Below, one piece after another: positions 16,703-24,422 of a DNA stretch of 64,000 nucleotides. A program made the translations under genes and the position numbers. The stretch covers positions 24,614-88,613 of the forward strand of contig JAFSNK010000038.1 in assembly GCA_017447445.1 (NCBI GenBank), written 5' to 3'. Positions within the stretch are counted from its first letter, which is position 1. Each line of letters opens with the position of its first letter. This stretch comes from Clostridia bacterium. GTDB taxonomy: Bacteria > Bacillota > Clostridia > Oscillospirales > CAG-382. The notes beneath the pieces are model-generated. The model saw only the letters and a program-made list of their open reading frames with translations, was not told the origin of the DNA and searched no databases.

Positions 16703-17578
16703 ATGAAGATCTCCACCGAAATAAACTCCATTTCGCAGTTCGTCGGGATGGAGGACGCCGTGCGCATCGTCGCGGACGCGGGCTTCGACGCCTGGGATTT
16801 TTCGATGCACGTTATGGCGGGATACAACTGGAGCACCGGCGAATACGCTCCGCCGGAGCATCCGCTTAACGGCGACGGGTATCTGGAATACGCCGAAAAG
16901 CTGGGGCGCATCGGCAGGGAGAACGGCATCGTCTGCAACCAGTCGCATTCGCCCTATCCGGTATTTGTCCCGCAGATCGCGCAGAAGGCGCACCGCGCGC
17001 TCGAATGCACCGCCGCCGCCGGAGGCGGGATATGCGTTATCCACCCGCACAACAACAAAACGCCCGAGGAGAACGCGGAATATTTCAAAGAATTCCTGCC
17101 CACGGCGAAAAAGCTGGGCGTTAAGATCGCCTGCGAGAATATGTATAACTGGGACGAAGCCGCGGGGCACACCGCCCCCGCCGCCTGCTCCGACCCGGCG
17201 AACTTCACGGCGCATATCGACGCGGTGAACGATCCTTATCTTGTCGCCTGCCTCGATATCGGCCACGCGGAGATGATGCACTGGTTCGGCGTTTCGGCGG
17301 CGGATATGGCGCGCGCTCTTGGCGGAAAACGGCTTAAAGCGCTGCATATACACGATAACGACCGCCGCGGCGACAAGCACCAGATCCCGTTTTCGATGGA
17401 CATAGATTTCGAACCGGTGGTCAAGGCACTGCACGATATAAACTACACCGGGTACTTCACGCTTGAATCCGCAAGCTACCTGCGCAAATACTCGCCGGAC
17501 GATATAAAGGGCGGCGTTAAGAAAATGGCGCAGGCGGCAAGAAGACTTGCGGATATGTTCGAAAGTCTGGATAAATAA
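16703..17578 (+). CDS. TIM-barrel sugar phosphate isomerase/epimerase family protein
   Basis: 291 residues, full length for the AP-endonuclease-2 / xylose-isomerase-like TIM barrel family. Metal-ligand segments are visible: CVIHPHNNKT (about 110), CENMYNW (about 147), CLDIGHAEMM (about 184), LHIHDNDRRGDKHQIPF (about 215) and FTLESASYL near the end, supplying His, Glu and Asp ligands for a divalent metal. Members isomerise or epimerise sugars or inositols; the substrate cannot be told from sequence. Its TAA overlaps the ATG of the U32 peptidase gene (TAATG), so the two are coupled. Confidence 0.88.
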   Translation: MKISTEINSISQFVGMEDAVRIVADAGFDAWDFSMHVMAGYNWSTGEYAPPEHPLNGDGYLEYAEKLGRIGRENGIVCNQSHSPYPVFVPQIAQKAHRALECTAAAGGGICVIHPHNNKTPEENAEYFKEFLPTAKKLGVKIACENMYNWDEAAGHTAPAACSDPANFTAHIDAVNDPYLVACLDIGHAEMMHWFGVSAADMARALGGKRLKALHIHDNDRRGDKHQIPFSMDIDFEPVVKALHDINYTGYFTLESASYLRKYSPDDIKGGVKKMAQAARRLADMFESLDK

Positions 17579-19362
17579 TGGCTCTTTATCTGTTATCTCC
17601 CGCCGGTTCGCCGGAAGCGCTGCGCGCCGCGCTCGAAGCCGGCGCGGACGAGGTCTATTTGGGCGGTCACGCGTTTAACGCGCGTATGAACGCCGCCAAC
17701 TTCACGCCCGAAGCGTTAAAAGAAGCGGGCTCGCTCTGCCGCGCGCAAAACGTGCGCCTGCATATCACGGTGAACACGCTGCTTTCCGACAGGGAATTCG
17801 CCTCCGCGCTGGAATACGTGCGCTTCCTGGATCGCGAGGTGCGCCCGGACGCGCTTATAGTGCAGGATATCGGGCTTGCCGCCGCGATAAGGCGTGAGTT
17901 CCCCGCGCTCGCCCTGCACGCCAGCACGCAGATGCGCGTCCATTCCCCCGGGGATATAGCTTTTCTGCAAAAGCTCGGGTTTACCCGCGCCGTACTCGCG
18001 CGCGAGCTGCCCGCGCGGGATATAAAAGAATGCTCCGGGATGGGGACGGAGACCGAGATATTCGCTCACGGGGCGCTTTGCGTCTGCGAAAGCGGCGGCT
18101 GCCTTATGAGCTCGGTCATCGGCGGCAGAAGCGGCAACCGCGGCGAATGCGCCCAGCCCTGCCGTCTGCCCTATAAGGGCGGGAACGGCTACCCGCTTTC
18201 GTTAAAGGACCTCTGCCTCGCGGGGCGTATAACGGATATCGCGGAATGCGGCGTCACCTCGATAAAGTTAGAGGGCAGGATGAAGTCGCCCGACTACGTT
18301 TACGCCGTCACCTCGGTATATCGCCGCCTTATCGACGAAAACCGCAACGCCGTGCCCGAAGAACTGGAACAGCTTGCGAACGTCTTCTCACGCGGGGGGT
18401 TCACGCAGGGGTATTTCGATTCGAAGATAAATAAAACGATGTTCGGGTTCCGCAGCGAATCGGATAAACAGACAACGCGTTCTTCCGCGTTCGCCCGCGC
18501 CGCCGCGTATCCGCCGCGCAAGCCCGCCGCCGCGCCCGCGATACCGCCTTTCCGCCCGCCCGTGCGGGAGGAAAAGCTCGTGCTCCCCGCGCGGGGGCAG
18601 TTCGGGTTCGTCCTGCGTTTCGATTGCGCGCTTCCCTCCGAACGGCTGCTTGCGAAATACGCTCCCTCCGCCGCCCGCATCGACGTTCCGCTGCGATTCG
18701 CCGCGGACAAACGGCTTGCGCCGTACGCGGGCAAAATAAGCGCCGTAATGCCGCGCAGCGTCTTCCGCGCGGAAACGGAGGAGACCGAAAAACAGCTCGC
18801 TGCGGCGAAGCGAAACGGCGTTAAACAGTTAACGGTGACCTCTATGTGGCAGTTTTCGCTTGCCGAAAAAGCGTTTTTCCTGCACGGGGACTATACTTTG
18901 AACGTTACGAACCGCCAAACTCTGGCGTTCTACGCGGGCTGTCCGCTTTCTTCGATAATGCTTTCGCCGGAGACGGACGGCGCCTTCCCGAAGGGCTGCC
19001 CCGCCGCGCTGGAATATATCGGCTACGGGCGCACGCCGCTTATGCACACCCGCGCCTGCATAATCGCCAACCTGAAACCCTGCCCGCGCGGGCAGGGGAG
19101 CGAAGTAAACTCCCCCGTCTGCTCCGCGGCGCTTACCGACAGGATGGGGGCGCGCTTCCCGGTGTTCGCCGGAGCGAACCATACGAACACGGTCTATAAT
19201 TCGCTTCCCGCCTGGCGGCTGGATAAAAAGGACCGCCTTAAATCCTCCGGCGTGGGGCTTATAACGCTGTTCTTCACCGACGAGCCGGAATCCCGCGCCG
19301 CGCATATAATCGACCTCGCGCTGTCGGGCAAAAAACCGGATTTCGAATACACGCGCAGGTAG
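17578..19362 (+). CDS. U32 family peptidase
   Basis: A 594-residue U32 protein. The N-terminal TIM-like half has LLSPAGSPEALRAALEAGAD, VYLGG and IVQDIGL. The family signature EIFAHGALCVCESGGC and the downstream cysteines in GECAQPCRLPY (about residues 160-200) are the presumed iron-sulfur or metal site. The C-terminal third is more divergent and includes a short Pro/Ala-rich linker (about 300-330). U32 proteins include collagenase-type peptidases and, for YrrN/YrrO and RlhA, RNA hydroxylation factors, so proteolysis should not be assumed. It is the last gene of the proS transcript, followed by a strong terminator. Confidence 0.9.
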   Translation: MALYLLSPAGSPEALRAALEAGADEVYLGGHAFNARMNAANFTPEALKEAGSLCRAQNVRLHITVNTLLSDREFASALEYVRFLDREVRPDALIVQDIGLAAAIRREFPALALHASTQMRVHSPGDIAFLQKLGFTRAVLARELPARDIKECSGMGTETEIFAHGALCVCESGGCLMSSVIGGRSGNRGECAQPCRLPYKGGNGYPLSLKDLCLAGRITDIAECGVTSIKLEGRMKSPDYVYAVTSVYRRLIDENRNAVPEELEQLANVFSRGGFTQGYFDSKINKTMFGFRSESDKQTTRSSAFARAAAYPPRKPAAAPAIPPFRPPVREEKLVLPARGQFGFVLRFDCALPSERLLAKYAPSAARIDVPLRFAADKRLAPYAGKISAVMPRSVFRAETEETEKQLAAAKRNGVKQLTVTSMWQFSLAEKAFFLHGDYTLNVTNRQTLAFYAGCPLSSIMLSPETDGAFPKGCPAALEYIGYGRTPLMHTRACIIANLKPCPRGQGSEVNSPVCSAALTDRMGARFPVFAGANHTNTVYNSLPAWRLDKKDRLKSSGVGLITLFFTDEPESRAAHIIDLALSGKKPDFEYTRR

Positions 19363-19369
19363 CGCAACA

Positions 19370-19397
19370 AAAAAACGGCTCAACCGAGCCGTTTTTT
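19370..19397. terminator. Bidirectional terminator between the U32 peptidase and metH
   Basis: A perfect 12-base-pair stem, AAAAAACGGCTC (19370-19381) against GAGCCGTTTTTT (19386-19397), with an AACC loop. It serves both converging transcripts. Confidence 0.9.
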
Positions 19398-19421
19398 ATT
19401 GCAACGATTTATGTTATACGG

Positions 19422-21773
19422 TTATTTCTTTACGAAGCCGGAGGCGTATTTTACCGATGCCATCGCGTCCTCGCCGTAAAAATCCGCGCCCATCGCTTCG
19501 GCGTATTCCCGCGTGAGCACCGCGCCGCCGACCATTACTTTAATCCCCGGCAGTTCGGCGTGCAGCAGCCGCACCGTTTCCGCCATAGCGGGGACGGTGG
19601 TAGTCATAAGCGCACTCAGGCCCACTATCCGCGCGCCGCTTTCACGCGCGGAATCAAGCACCTTTTGCGGCGGCACGTCCTTGCCGAGGTCGATCACGGT
19701 AAAGCCGTAGTTCGCCAGCAGACTTACCACGATGTTCTTCCCTATATCGTGTATATCGCCCTGCACCGTCGCCATCACAACTTTTACTCCGTTGCCGCCG
19801 CCGCTTTCGCCCATTGCGGAATTCAGCACCGCGAAAGCCGCCTTCGCCGCCTCCGCGCCGCCCAGCAGACGGGGCAGGAAAAGCTCCTTGCGCTCGTATC
19901 CGGCGCCAAGCTCGTTCAGCGCGGGGACGATTATCCCGTCGATCACCTCCAGCGGTTTTTTGCCGCTTTCCAGCTCCCGCCGGGCGCATTCCCGCGCGGC
20001 TCCGGATATCCCGCGGAACACCGCTTCGTAAAGCGTCGGGCGCTTTGTTTGCCCGCGCTCCTCCGGCGCCGCGCCCGCGTCGTAAACGAACGGGACGGGT
20101 GAACGGTACTCTTTTTTTATTATAAGCTTTGCGGTTTCGGATGCGGGGTTGATTATCGCCGCCGACAGCCCGCGCGACCGCGCCGATTCGAGGAACGCGG
20201 CGTTTATCGCGGTGCGTCCGGGCATCCCGAACGATATGTTCGAAACGCCGGAGACGGTCAAAAGCCCCCTTTGCGCGAGCTTTTCTATACATTCCAGAGT
20301 TTTGTCGCCGCTCTTTTCGTCGGTCGCCACGGTCATCGTCAGCGCGTCGAACAGCAGGCGCTCTTTTTCTATGCCGTATTCCTTTGCGCGGGCAATCATT
20401 TTATCCGCGACTTCCAGTCTGCCCGCGGGCGAATCGGAAATGCCGTTTTCGTCAAGCAGCAGAGCCACCGTCGGCGCGCCGTATTTTTTCGCCGTCGGGA
20501 ACACCGCCGCCATATTCTCTTCCTTGCCGTTCACCGAATTTATCACCGGCACGCCGTTGTATATCCGCGCCGCCGCCGCCAAAGCCTCCGGGTCCGCGGA
20601 ATCTATCTGCAGCGGGATATCCACTTCCGCCTGGATCGACTTCACAAGCCCGCAAAGCGTTTCTTTTTCGTCGATATCCGGCAGTCCGGCGTTCACGTCG
20701 AGTATATCCACGCCGGCTTCGCGCTGGTCAGCCGCCTCCGCCACCGCATAAGCGAAATCGCGCTTGCGCAGCGCTTCTTTCAGCGCGGGCTTTCCGGTGG
20801 GGTTCAGCCGCTCGCCGATAAGCGCCGTAACGCCTTTTTCAAAGCGGAACACCCGCGTGCCGGTGCAGCACGCCGCGGCGGAGCATACCTCGCGCCGCGC
20901 GGGGGTTTTTCCGCGCACGGCGTCTTTCATCGCCTTTATGTGCTCCGGTGAGGTGCCGCAGCAGCCGCCGAAGGCGCTCGCGCCCATTTCCAAAAGTTTT
21001 TCCGCGAACCGGGCGAACTTTTCCGGCGTTTCGCTGTAAAAGGTCTTCCCGCCCAGAAGCATCGGCATCCCGGCGTTCGCGTTCACAAAGACCGGGGCTT
21101 CGGAATACCTGCACAGCAGCCGCGCGGCTTCCTCCATCCCGTCCGGCCCCTGCCCGCAGTTCACGCCCACGGCGTCGGCTCCCAAGCCGTTAAGATATAC
21201 CGCGGCGCATTCCGCGTCGGCGCCCAGAAGCATTCTGTTCGCGGAATCAAAGGTTACCGACACCGCCACGGGCAGCGCGCAGTTTTCTTTGACCGCGAGC
21301 ACCGCCGCCTTGCATTCGTAAAGGTCGCTCATCGTTTCTATAAGCACAAGATCGGCGCCCGCCTCGCCCGCGGCTTTCGCAGGCGCGGCGTAGGCCTCAT
21401 ACGCTTCCTCAAAGCTCATATCCCCGAACGGCGCCATAAGCTTTCCGGTGGGGCCTATGTCCGCGGCGACAAGTATTTTTCTCCCGGCGTTTTGCGCCGC
21501 TTCCCGCGCGATGCGTACCGCGCGGCGTACCGTTTCCGCGGCGTCCATGCCGCTTCCGCGCATTTTTATCCCGTTCGCGCCGAAGCTGTTGGTCGTTAAA
21601 ATATCCGCCCCGGCGGCGATATACGCCTCGTGTACCCCGCGCACGGCTTCCGGCGCGCGGTAGTTAAGCGCTTCCGGCATCTCGCCGCTTTGCAGTCCGG
21701 CGCTTTGGAGCATGGTCCCCATCGCGCCGTCGAACAGCACGGCTCTGCCGCCGAATACTTCAAAAACGTTCAT
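19422..21773 (-). CDS. metH: Cobalamin-dependent methionine synthase without activation domain
   Basis: Transfers a methyl group from methyltetrahydrofolate to homocysteine via cobalamin. Domains in order: homocysteine-binding (1-295) with zinc ligands Cys206 (NCGQG) and Cys271-Cys272 (GGCCGTSPEH); pterin-binding (about 315-570) with GERLNPTGK and DVNAG; cobalamin cap (about 575-655); and B12-binding (about 660-783) with DIHDIGKN, His675 being the lower cobalt ligand. The SAM-binding reactivation domain of E. coli MetH (about 1227 residues) is absent, as in many Clostridia, so reductive reactivation needs another protein. It overlaps metF by four bases and ends the minus-strand operon. Confidence 0.95.
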   Translation of the reverse strand: MNVFEVFGGRAVLFDGAMGTMLQSAGLQSGEMPEALNYRAPEAVRGVHEAYIAAGADILTTNSFGANGIKMRGSGMDAAETVRRAVRIAREAAQNAGRKILVAADIGPTGKLMAPFGDMSFEEAYEAYAAPAKAAGEAGADLVLIETMSDLYECKAAVLAVKENCALPVAVSVTFDSANRMLLGADAECAAVYLNGLGADAVGVNCGQGPDGMEEAARLLCRYSEAPVFVNANAGMPMLLGGKTFYSETPEKFARFAEKLLEMGASAFGGCCGTSPEHIKAMKDAVRGKTPARREVCSAAACCTGTRVFRFEKGVTALIGERLNPTGKPALKEALRKRDFAYAVAEAADQREAGVDILDVNAGLPDIDEKETLCGLVKSIQAEVDIPLQIDSADPEALAAAARIYNGVPVINSVNGKEENMAAVFPTAKKYGAPTVALLLDENGISDSPAGRLEVADKMIARAKEYGIEKERLLFDALTMTVATDEKSGDKTLECIEKLAQRGLLTVSGVSNISFGMPGRTAINAAFLESARSRGLSAAIINPASETAKLIIKKEYRSPVPFVYDAGAAPEERGQTKRPTLYEAVFRGISGAARECARRELESGKKPLEVIDGIIVPALNELGAGYERKELFLPRLLGGAEAAKAAFAVLNSAMGESGGGNGVKVVMATVQGDIHDIGKNIVVSLLANYGFTVIDLGKDVPPQKVLDSARESGARIVGLSALMTTTVPAMAETVRLLHAELPGIKVMVGGAVLTREYAEAMGADFYGEDAMASVKYASGFVKK

Positions 21774-22627
21774 TTGCGTATCTCCGAAATGTTCCCCATT
21801 ATCTCCCCCGCGATATCCGGGCGATTCATCGTGTAGATGTGTATGTTGTTCACGCCGTTGGCGATAAGGTCTATTATCTGCTCCGTCGCAAACGCTATGC
21901 CCGCCTGCTTCATCGCCGCCGCGTCGCCGCAGAAGCGGTTCGCCATTTCCAAAAACCTGCGCGGCAGCACCGTGCCGGAAAGCTTAACGGTGCGTTCGAT
22001 CTGCTTTACCGAAGTAATGGGCATTATCCCGGCGATCACCGGGGTGTTTATCCCTGCCTTGCGCAGCTTCGAAAGGAAGGAATACATTATCTCGTTGTCG
22101 AAAAACATCTGCGTGGTGAAGAAATCGCAGCCGCTTCCGGCTTTTATCCGCAGCGCCTCGATATCCGCCGCGACGGAAGCCGATTCCGGGTGGCATTCCG
22201 GGTAGCAAGCGCCGCCCACGCAGAAATCGCCGCGCGCTTTTATTGCGGCTATAAGGTCGCTCGCATAGCGGAAAACTCTCTTCGGCTCCCTGCCCTGCGG
22301 CATATCGCCGCGCAGCGCGAGCAGATTTTCTATGCCGTATTTTCGCAAAAGCGAAAGGTAGCCGTTAAGCGAATCTTCGTCCGACGAAACGCAGGTCAGG
22401 TGCGCCAGCGCGGGGACGCCGTGCCTTTCGCTTTCCTCCGCGAGCTCGGCGGTATATCCCGCCGTGGAACCCGCCGCGCCGTAGGTAACGCTTATAAAAT
22501 CCGGGCGCAGCTTCGCCGTAGCCGCCGCGATCTCGCGGCTCTGCTCCAGCGCGGAACCCTCCTTGGGCGGGAACAGTTCGCAGGAAACGGTTATTTCTTT
22601 TTCGGCGAGTATTTTGGAAATTTTCAT
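21770..22627 (-). CDS. metF: Methylenetetrahydrofolate reductase
   Basis: A 285-residue flavoprotein reducing 5,10-methylene-THF to 5-methyl-THF, the methyl donor for the adjacent MetH. Family features are CELFPPKEG near the N-terminus (the catalytic-Glu region), PDFISVTYGAAGST, LTCVSSDEDSL, LLALRGDMPQG, and DFFTTQMFFDN with PVIAGIMPITS. Four-base overlaps with the methyltransferase gene upstream and metH downstream indicate translational coupling. There is no fused C-terminal domain. No SAM or cobalamin riboswitch is visible before this operon. Confidence 0.95.
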   Translation of the reverse strand: MKISKILAEKEITVSCELFPPKEGSALEQSREIAAATAKLRPDFISVTYGAAGSTAGYTAELAEESERHGVPALAHLTCVSSDEDSLNGYLSLLRKYGIENLLALRGDMPQGREPKRVFRYASDLIAAIKARGDFCVGGACYPECHPESASVAADIEALRIKAGSGCDFFTTQMFFDNEIMYSFLSKLRKAGINTPVIAGIMPITSVKQIERTVKLSGTVLPRRFLEMANRFCGDAAAMKQAGIAFATEQIIDLIANGVNNIHIYTMNRPDIAGEIMGNISEIRK

Positions 22628-23358
22628 TTTCGGATTCTCCTGAATACGTAATAATCCTTTTCGTTTGCGGCGCAGCCGTCAAATCCCTTGCCGCCGGACT
22701 TTTCCAGAAGCTCGAACCCTTCCGCGGCGGCGCGCAGGGTCTTTTCGGAATGAAAGCGCTGCTTCTGCGTTTCGGTCCCGCGCTCGTAGCTCCCGTCCTT
22801 CCCGCGTGTGAAAAAGTCCAGCGTGAATTCGCACACGGAGCCGGTTTTCGAAGCCGCGCTGCGCCATATCAGCAGGTCGCCGCCCGATTCGTAAACGTAA
22901 GACCTGCCGTCGAACACCTCTTTATAGCGGTAAAGCGTGTTCACGTCGAAGGCGAATATCCCGCCCGGCTCGAGGTAGTTGCGCACCAGCGCGAAGACCT
23001 TTTTAAGGTCACGCGCGGTAAGGATGTAGTTAAGGCAGTCGAACGAGGAATACACCGCCTGAACGGTGCCGTAAAGCTCGAATTCGCGCATATCCTGCGC
23101 AAGCAGCAGCGTATTCAGCCCGGCGTTTCTTTCGTAGGCGGCGGAAAGCATTTCCAAAGAGCTGTCGAGCCCGGTCATATCGTATCCGCGCTTCGCAAGC
23201 AGAGCGCAGATCGCCCCGGTCCCGCAGCCGAGGTCGAGCACCTCGCGCACCGGGATCGCCGCCTTCGGGAAGCATTCGTTCGCCAGATAATCGGCGTAAG
23301 GCGCGTAGGCGCCGCCGTTCACGCCGTCGTAAAACGAAGCCGGAAGCGAAAAGCTCAT
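22624..23358 (-). CDS. Class I SAM-dependent methyltransferase
   Basis: 244 residues with a Rossmann methyltransferase core: motif I LDLGCGTG (41-48), an acidic residue after the second strand (GLDSS, about 66) and AVYSSFDCLNYI near 105 as motif post-II. It resembles the small YqeM-like methyltransferases of Bacillota. The acceptor is unknown. It sits between the YerC-type regulator and metF with four-base overlaps on both sides, so it is co-expressed with methionine-cycle enzymes that regenerate its cofactor, which may be coincidental. Confidence 0.85.
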   Translation of the reverse strand: MSFSLPASFYDGVNGGAYAPYADYLANECFPKAAIPVREVLDLGCGTGAICALLAKRGYDMTGLDSSLEMLSAAYERNAGLNTLLLAQDMREFELYGTVQAVYSSFDCLNYILTARDLKKVFALVRNYLEPGGIFAFDVNTLYRYKEVFDGRSYVYESGGDLLIWRSAASKTGSVCEFTLDFFTRGKDGSYERGTETQKQRFHSEKTLRAAAEGFELLEKSGGKGFDGCAANEKDYYVFRRIRK

Positions 23359-23642
23359 TTGCTTATCCTGTCCAGCACCATGGTGTAGCCGTCGTTGCCG
23401 TAGCGCAGCGCGCGGTTCACGCGGGTGATCGTGGCGGTGGAAAGGCGGGTGCTGTGCGCGATGTCATTGTAGGTGTTGCCGTCGCGCAGCATCTCCGCCG
23501 CCTGCAGGCGCTTGCTCATTTCGGTTATCTCGCTTATCGTGCAGATGTCGCCCAGAAAACGGTACGCCTCCTCCACGTTCCGCAGACTTGCAATGGCTTC
23601 CGCCAGCTTATCGGTCTTTTCGTCCCTTATTTTGTCAAGCAT
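23355..23642 (-). CDS. YerC/YecD family TrpR-like DNA-binding protein
   Basis: A 95-residue protein typical of the YerC/YecD family. The C-terminal half is a TrpR-like helix-turn-helix (TYNDIAHSTRLSTATITRVNRA, split by the turn at HSTRLST). Its own AAGGAGG site lies inside the tail of the preceding decayed gene, so it can be translated even though that gene is broken. Its target is unknown. Position before a methyltransferase, metF and metH makes control of methionine/C1 genes possible, but the family is widespread and this is only a guess. Confidence 0.88.
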   Translation of the reverse strand: MLDKIRDEKTDKLAEAIASLRNVEEAYRFLGDICTISEITEMSKRLQAAEMLRDGNTYNDIAHSTRLSTATITRVNRALRYGNDGYTMVLDRISK

Positions 23643-24262
23643 TTTTTTCGTCCTCCTTGTTTTCGCCGCCGAAAACGACCTCGTCGGCGCCGAAAGTTCC
23701 TTTTATAAATCTGTATGTGTCGTTGTAAACCGAGTGCAGATAGGGCTCCTTCGATTCGTACGCCTTAAAGAAATACCCCGGCATACTGCCCTGATAATAC
23801 ATATGCGCCGCGTCCTTCATATACCCGGTCATCGCTCCGGCGGCGTAGTATTTCTTCATTCTTTCGACGTTCCAGTCCTCCGCGCCGCCCATTTCAAGCT
23901 CTATGCACATCCCCATAAGCTTCGCGGTGCGCGCCGCTTCGAAAAGACGCGCGTCCGGGACTGTCTTGTTAAAGGCGTAGTTCGGCTGATAACAGCCGAG
24001 GTCGAACCCCAGCCGCCGCGCAGACTTCGCCGAGATCGTAGCATAAAGCGCGCGCCTCGCCCCCGGTAAAGCGGAAAAATGCCGGGTCATGGCATTCGGC
24101 GGTTCCGGCGTAAACGCCGTCGGTCAGCATACCCGCGCTTTCGGGGCTGTTGAACCATTCGGTGCGGTGCTTTTCTTCTATGCTTTCGTAAACTTTTACG
24201 GTTTGTTTAAGACCGCGCAGCAGGTTTTCGCGGTTTTCGGCGGGAGTGTTCACGGTTTTCAC
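23635..24262 (-). pseudogene. DUF4855-family gene with large internal deletion and frameshift
   Basis: Two overlapping frames carry the two ends of one DUF4855 protein. The first (from a GTG at 24262 to a stop at 23969) matches the N-terminal part of the neighbouring intact copy: MLTDGVYAG against KLTDGVYGK, and ALCYDLGE then GVRPRLL against TVDLGE then RVRARFL. The second (ending at 23635) matches the C-terminal part: RLGFDLGCYQPNYAF against ELGLDAALMQPNLSF, then YRFIKGTF against YKFIKGTL. The 300-odd central residues are missing, and both frames still show homology across about 23990-24021, where the deletion joined them out of frame. The N-terminus lacks a signal peptide. Confidence 0.8.
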
Positions 24263-24309
24263 ACTCGCTTTCGGTTTTTAATACATTGTTGTGTTAGTAT
24301 GCTAAAATC

Positions 24310-24338
24310 ATTATACAACATAAAAGCCGTTTTTGCAA
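24310..24338 (-). promoter_or_regulatory. Promoter of the DUF4855 pseudogene-yerC-metF-metH operon
   Basis: On the minus strand: TTGCAA (plus 24338-24333), 17-base spacer, TATAAT (plus 24315-24310). The -35 lies inside an inverted repeat, TTTGCAAT (24332-24339) and ATTGCAAA (24345-24352), five bases apart, which could be an operator. Confidence 0.7.
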
Positions 24339-24358
24339 TAGCAAATTGCAAATCTTCG

Positions 24359-24387
24359 TTGACACCGCGCCCCGCGCGGGGTATAAT
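24359..24387 (+). promoter_or_regulatory. Consensus sigma-A promoter with palindromic spacer, for the intact DUF4855 gene
   Basis: TTGACA (24359-24364), 17-base spacer, TATAAT (24382-24387), a perfect consensus match. The last 12 bases of the spacer are the palindrome CCCCGCGCGGGG (24370-24381), directly abutting the -10, a likely place for a repressor or a MerR-type activator. Confidence 0.8.
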
Positions 24388-24422
24388 TGAAACGAACACA
24401 GTATCCCGGAGCGTGAATAACG

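Noticed and set aside
22628..24422. SAM or cobalamin riboswitch before the metF-metH operon
   Set aside because: The genes overlap, and the only leader, at 24263-24300, is too short for either fold.
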